Source: JAFAXD01 sp963833605 (GTDB taxonomy: Bacteria; Pseudomonadota; Alphaproteobacteria; Rhizobiales; Xanthobacteraceae). Taken from it: a stretch of 64,000 nt of DNA. The notes beneath the pieces are model-generated. The model was not told where the DNA came from. It saw nothing but the letters and a program-made list of their open reading frames with translations, and did not search any database. Shown one piece after another: positions 62,996 through 64,000 of this stretch. Position 1 is the first letter of the stretch. Each line of letters starts with the position of its first letter. The stretch spans positions 186,001 to 250,000 of the forward strand of contig CAWHYZ010000017.1 of assembly GCA_963833605.1 (NCBI GenBank). The letters are read 5' to 3'. The translations under genes and the position numbers were made by a program.

Positions 62996-64000
62996 AGATC
63001 CTCCTTGGCGTTGGTCGCGGCCGTTGCGACGTGATCCGCAATGGCAAGACAGCCTGTCAGACCGGGGCTGTCGAACCCGAGCAGATGAAAGAGCCCGGGA
63101 ACCCCATGGTCGACCGGGCCCAGAATGACCCAGTCGGGCGGCTGACCTGGTGCCGCATGCACTTGCGGGCGCATGCCGGCATAGCCGGGCCGAAGCGTAT
63201 CGATGTCGGCGTCGGGATAGTAACGGCGGACGGCGTCAATGCACAATTCGATGCGAGCCGGATCGACCGCATAGTCGATATTTTCTACCCGTTCCACGTC
63301 GGGCCCGAATTTGCCTTGCTGGCCCATGTCGATCGTAAAGGCACCGCCCGCCGTGAGGGTCGTGCCGAACGGCATGATCACGCGCGAGAACGGCAACGGA
63401 CCGGACAGGGCGAAGAAGTTGCCCTTGCTGTATGTGACGGTCGGTACCTGTCCCCCCGTATCGCGGCCCGAGCGCGCGATGGCATAGGCTCCGAGGCCCG
63501 CAGCATTGACGAACGTCCGACAGGAGAGCTCGTAAGGCTCGCCGGCTTTATCGATCGTGCGAACCACGATGGCGGGTGCACGGACCTCATATCCAACGAC
63601 CCTGGTCTCGTAAGCGACCGCCGCGCCGGCGCTTTCGGCATCGCCGAGCAAAGCCGACATCAGCGCGTGCGCGTCGATGATCCCGGTGGAAGGTGAGTGG
63701 GCCGCGAACGCGCAAGTGAGCCGCGGCTCGATCCGCCGTGCGTCGCGGCCATCCAGCCATTCCAGGTCGGTGACGCCGTGCTGCCCAGCCTGGTCCACGA
63801 GAGCGCGCAGGATCCGGGTCTCATCGTCATTCGTCGCGATCAGCAGCTTGCCGATCCGGCGATGCGGAATGCCGCGTTGCAGGCTGTAGTCGTAGAGCAG
63901 ATCGCGTCCCTTACGGCAGAGACGCGCCTTCAGACTGCCCGGCGGGTGTAGAAATCCGGCGTGAATGACCTCGTTGTTGCGAGAGCTGGTCTCGCTCCCG
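62974..64000 (-). CDS. FAD-dependent oxidoreductase (DAO type, L-2-hydroxyglutarate-oxidase-like), 5' end outside the window
   Basis: The frame runs without a stop from the right edge to 62974. The visible 341 residues start within ETSSRNNEVIHAGFLHPPGS, a segment typical of L-2-hydroxyglutarate/glycine-oxidase-like DAO proteins just after the FAD site, and continue RGIPHRRIGKLLIATNDDET, RTFVNAAGLGAYAIARSGRD, VTYSKGNFFALSG and PGLTGCLAIADHVA. The N-terminal GxGxxG motif lies off the window. It oxidises a hydroxy- or amino-acid with FAD. It overlaps the VOC gene by 22 bases and heads the operon with VOC and MBL proteins. Confidence 0.86.
   Translation of the reverse strand, partial: GSETSSRNNEVIHAGFLHPPGSLKARLCRKGRDLLYDYSLQRGIPHRRIGKLLIATNDDETRILRALVDQAGQHGVTDLEWLDGRDARRIEPRLTCAFAAHSPSTGIIDAHALMSALLGDAESAGAAVAYETRVVGYEVRAPAIVVRTIDKAGEPYELSCRTFVNAAGLGAYAIARSGRDTGGQVPTVTYSKGNFFALSGPLPFSRVIMPFGTTLTAGGAFTIDMGQQGKFGPDVERVENIDYAVDPARIELCIDAVRRYYPDADIDTLRPGYAGMRPQVHAAPGQPPDWVILGPVDHGVPGLFHLLGFDSPGLTGCLAIADHVATAATNAKEDLCQTTAS

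Overview
The window looks like the chromosome of a high-GC alphaproteobacterium of the Bradyrhizobium / Nitrobacteraceae-Xanthobacteraceae kind. The signs are many solitary periplasmic binding proteins (Bug/TTT and PF04392 types), Tat-type RREF leaders, IS1182 and IS91 elements, and palindromic intergenic repeats typical of Rhizobiales. The assignment is an inference from gene style; there is no rRNA or tRNA in the window. I see no CRISPR array, phage or replication origin.

Layout. 1-2200: a partial gene, a small membrane protein and a solitary Bug receptor. 2197-3898: an IS1182-type insertion sequence. 4100-6390: MarR regulator, Bug receptor and flavin-reductase-like protein, with a good promoter in front. 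6750-12570: a possible lipid set (short-chain dehydrogenase, E2-like acyltransferase, wax-ester-synthase/DGAT, ABC exporter). 12830-23450: four PF04392 binding proteins, a Liv-type binding protein, an IS91-like element with its own tyrosine recombinase, and an L,D-transpeptidase with an internal coiled coil; short dispersed repeats sit beside the binding-protein genes. 24330-31990: alpha/beta hydrolase, GNAT, a winged-helix/TPR regulator, MFS exporter and a haloacid-dehalogenase-like hydrolase. 32018-43222: two very large, probably secreted proteins, a PhoD-phosphatase/GDSL-lipase/RTX fusion and an S8-protease/AIDA-repeat protein. 43336-49110: cyanophycinase-like peptidase, serine-glyoxylate-type aminotransferase, AraC regulator, a ferritin-like/OsmC chimeric relic, bacterioferritin-associated ferredoxin, a DUF4344 metallopeptidase and a relic of an AIDA-protein tail. 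49156-55624: an overlapping pair of PF04392 proteins, a Tat-exported molybdenum hydroxylase subunit, a GlcG/HbpS protein and a nitroreductase. 56200-64000: a Bug receptor plus ornithine-cyclodeaminase cassette bracketed by inverted composite palindromes, then GST, luciferase-like monooxygenase, MarR, MBL hydrolase, VOC protein and an FAD oxidoreductase cut by the window edge.

Two features stand out. First, ten full-length solute-binding proteins (three Bug, six PF04392, one Liv-type) are present without a single permease or ATPase partner, and two pairs of PF04392 genes overlap by four bases. Second, a composite CTAG-ended palindromic element occurs three times. It directly precedes or flanks catabolic-looking genes, supplies the stop codon of one and apparently the start codon of another.

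Caution on quality: six loci are interrupted by frameshifts, and each of the 16 localised ones can be explained by a single extra base. This one-sided error spectrum suggests insertion-type sequencing or assembly errors rather than true pseudogenes, so the affected genes are annotated as single loci. Start codons were chosen by ribosome-binding site and family N-terminus where possible.
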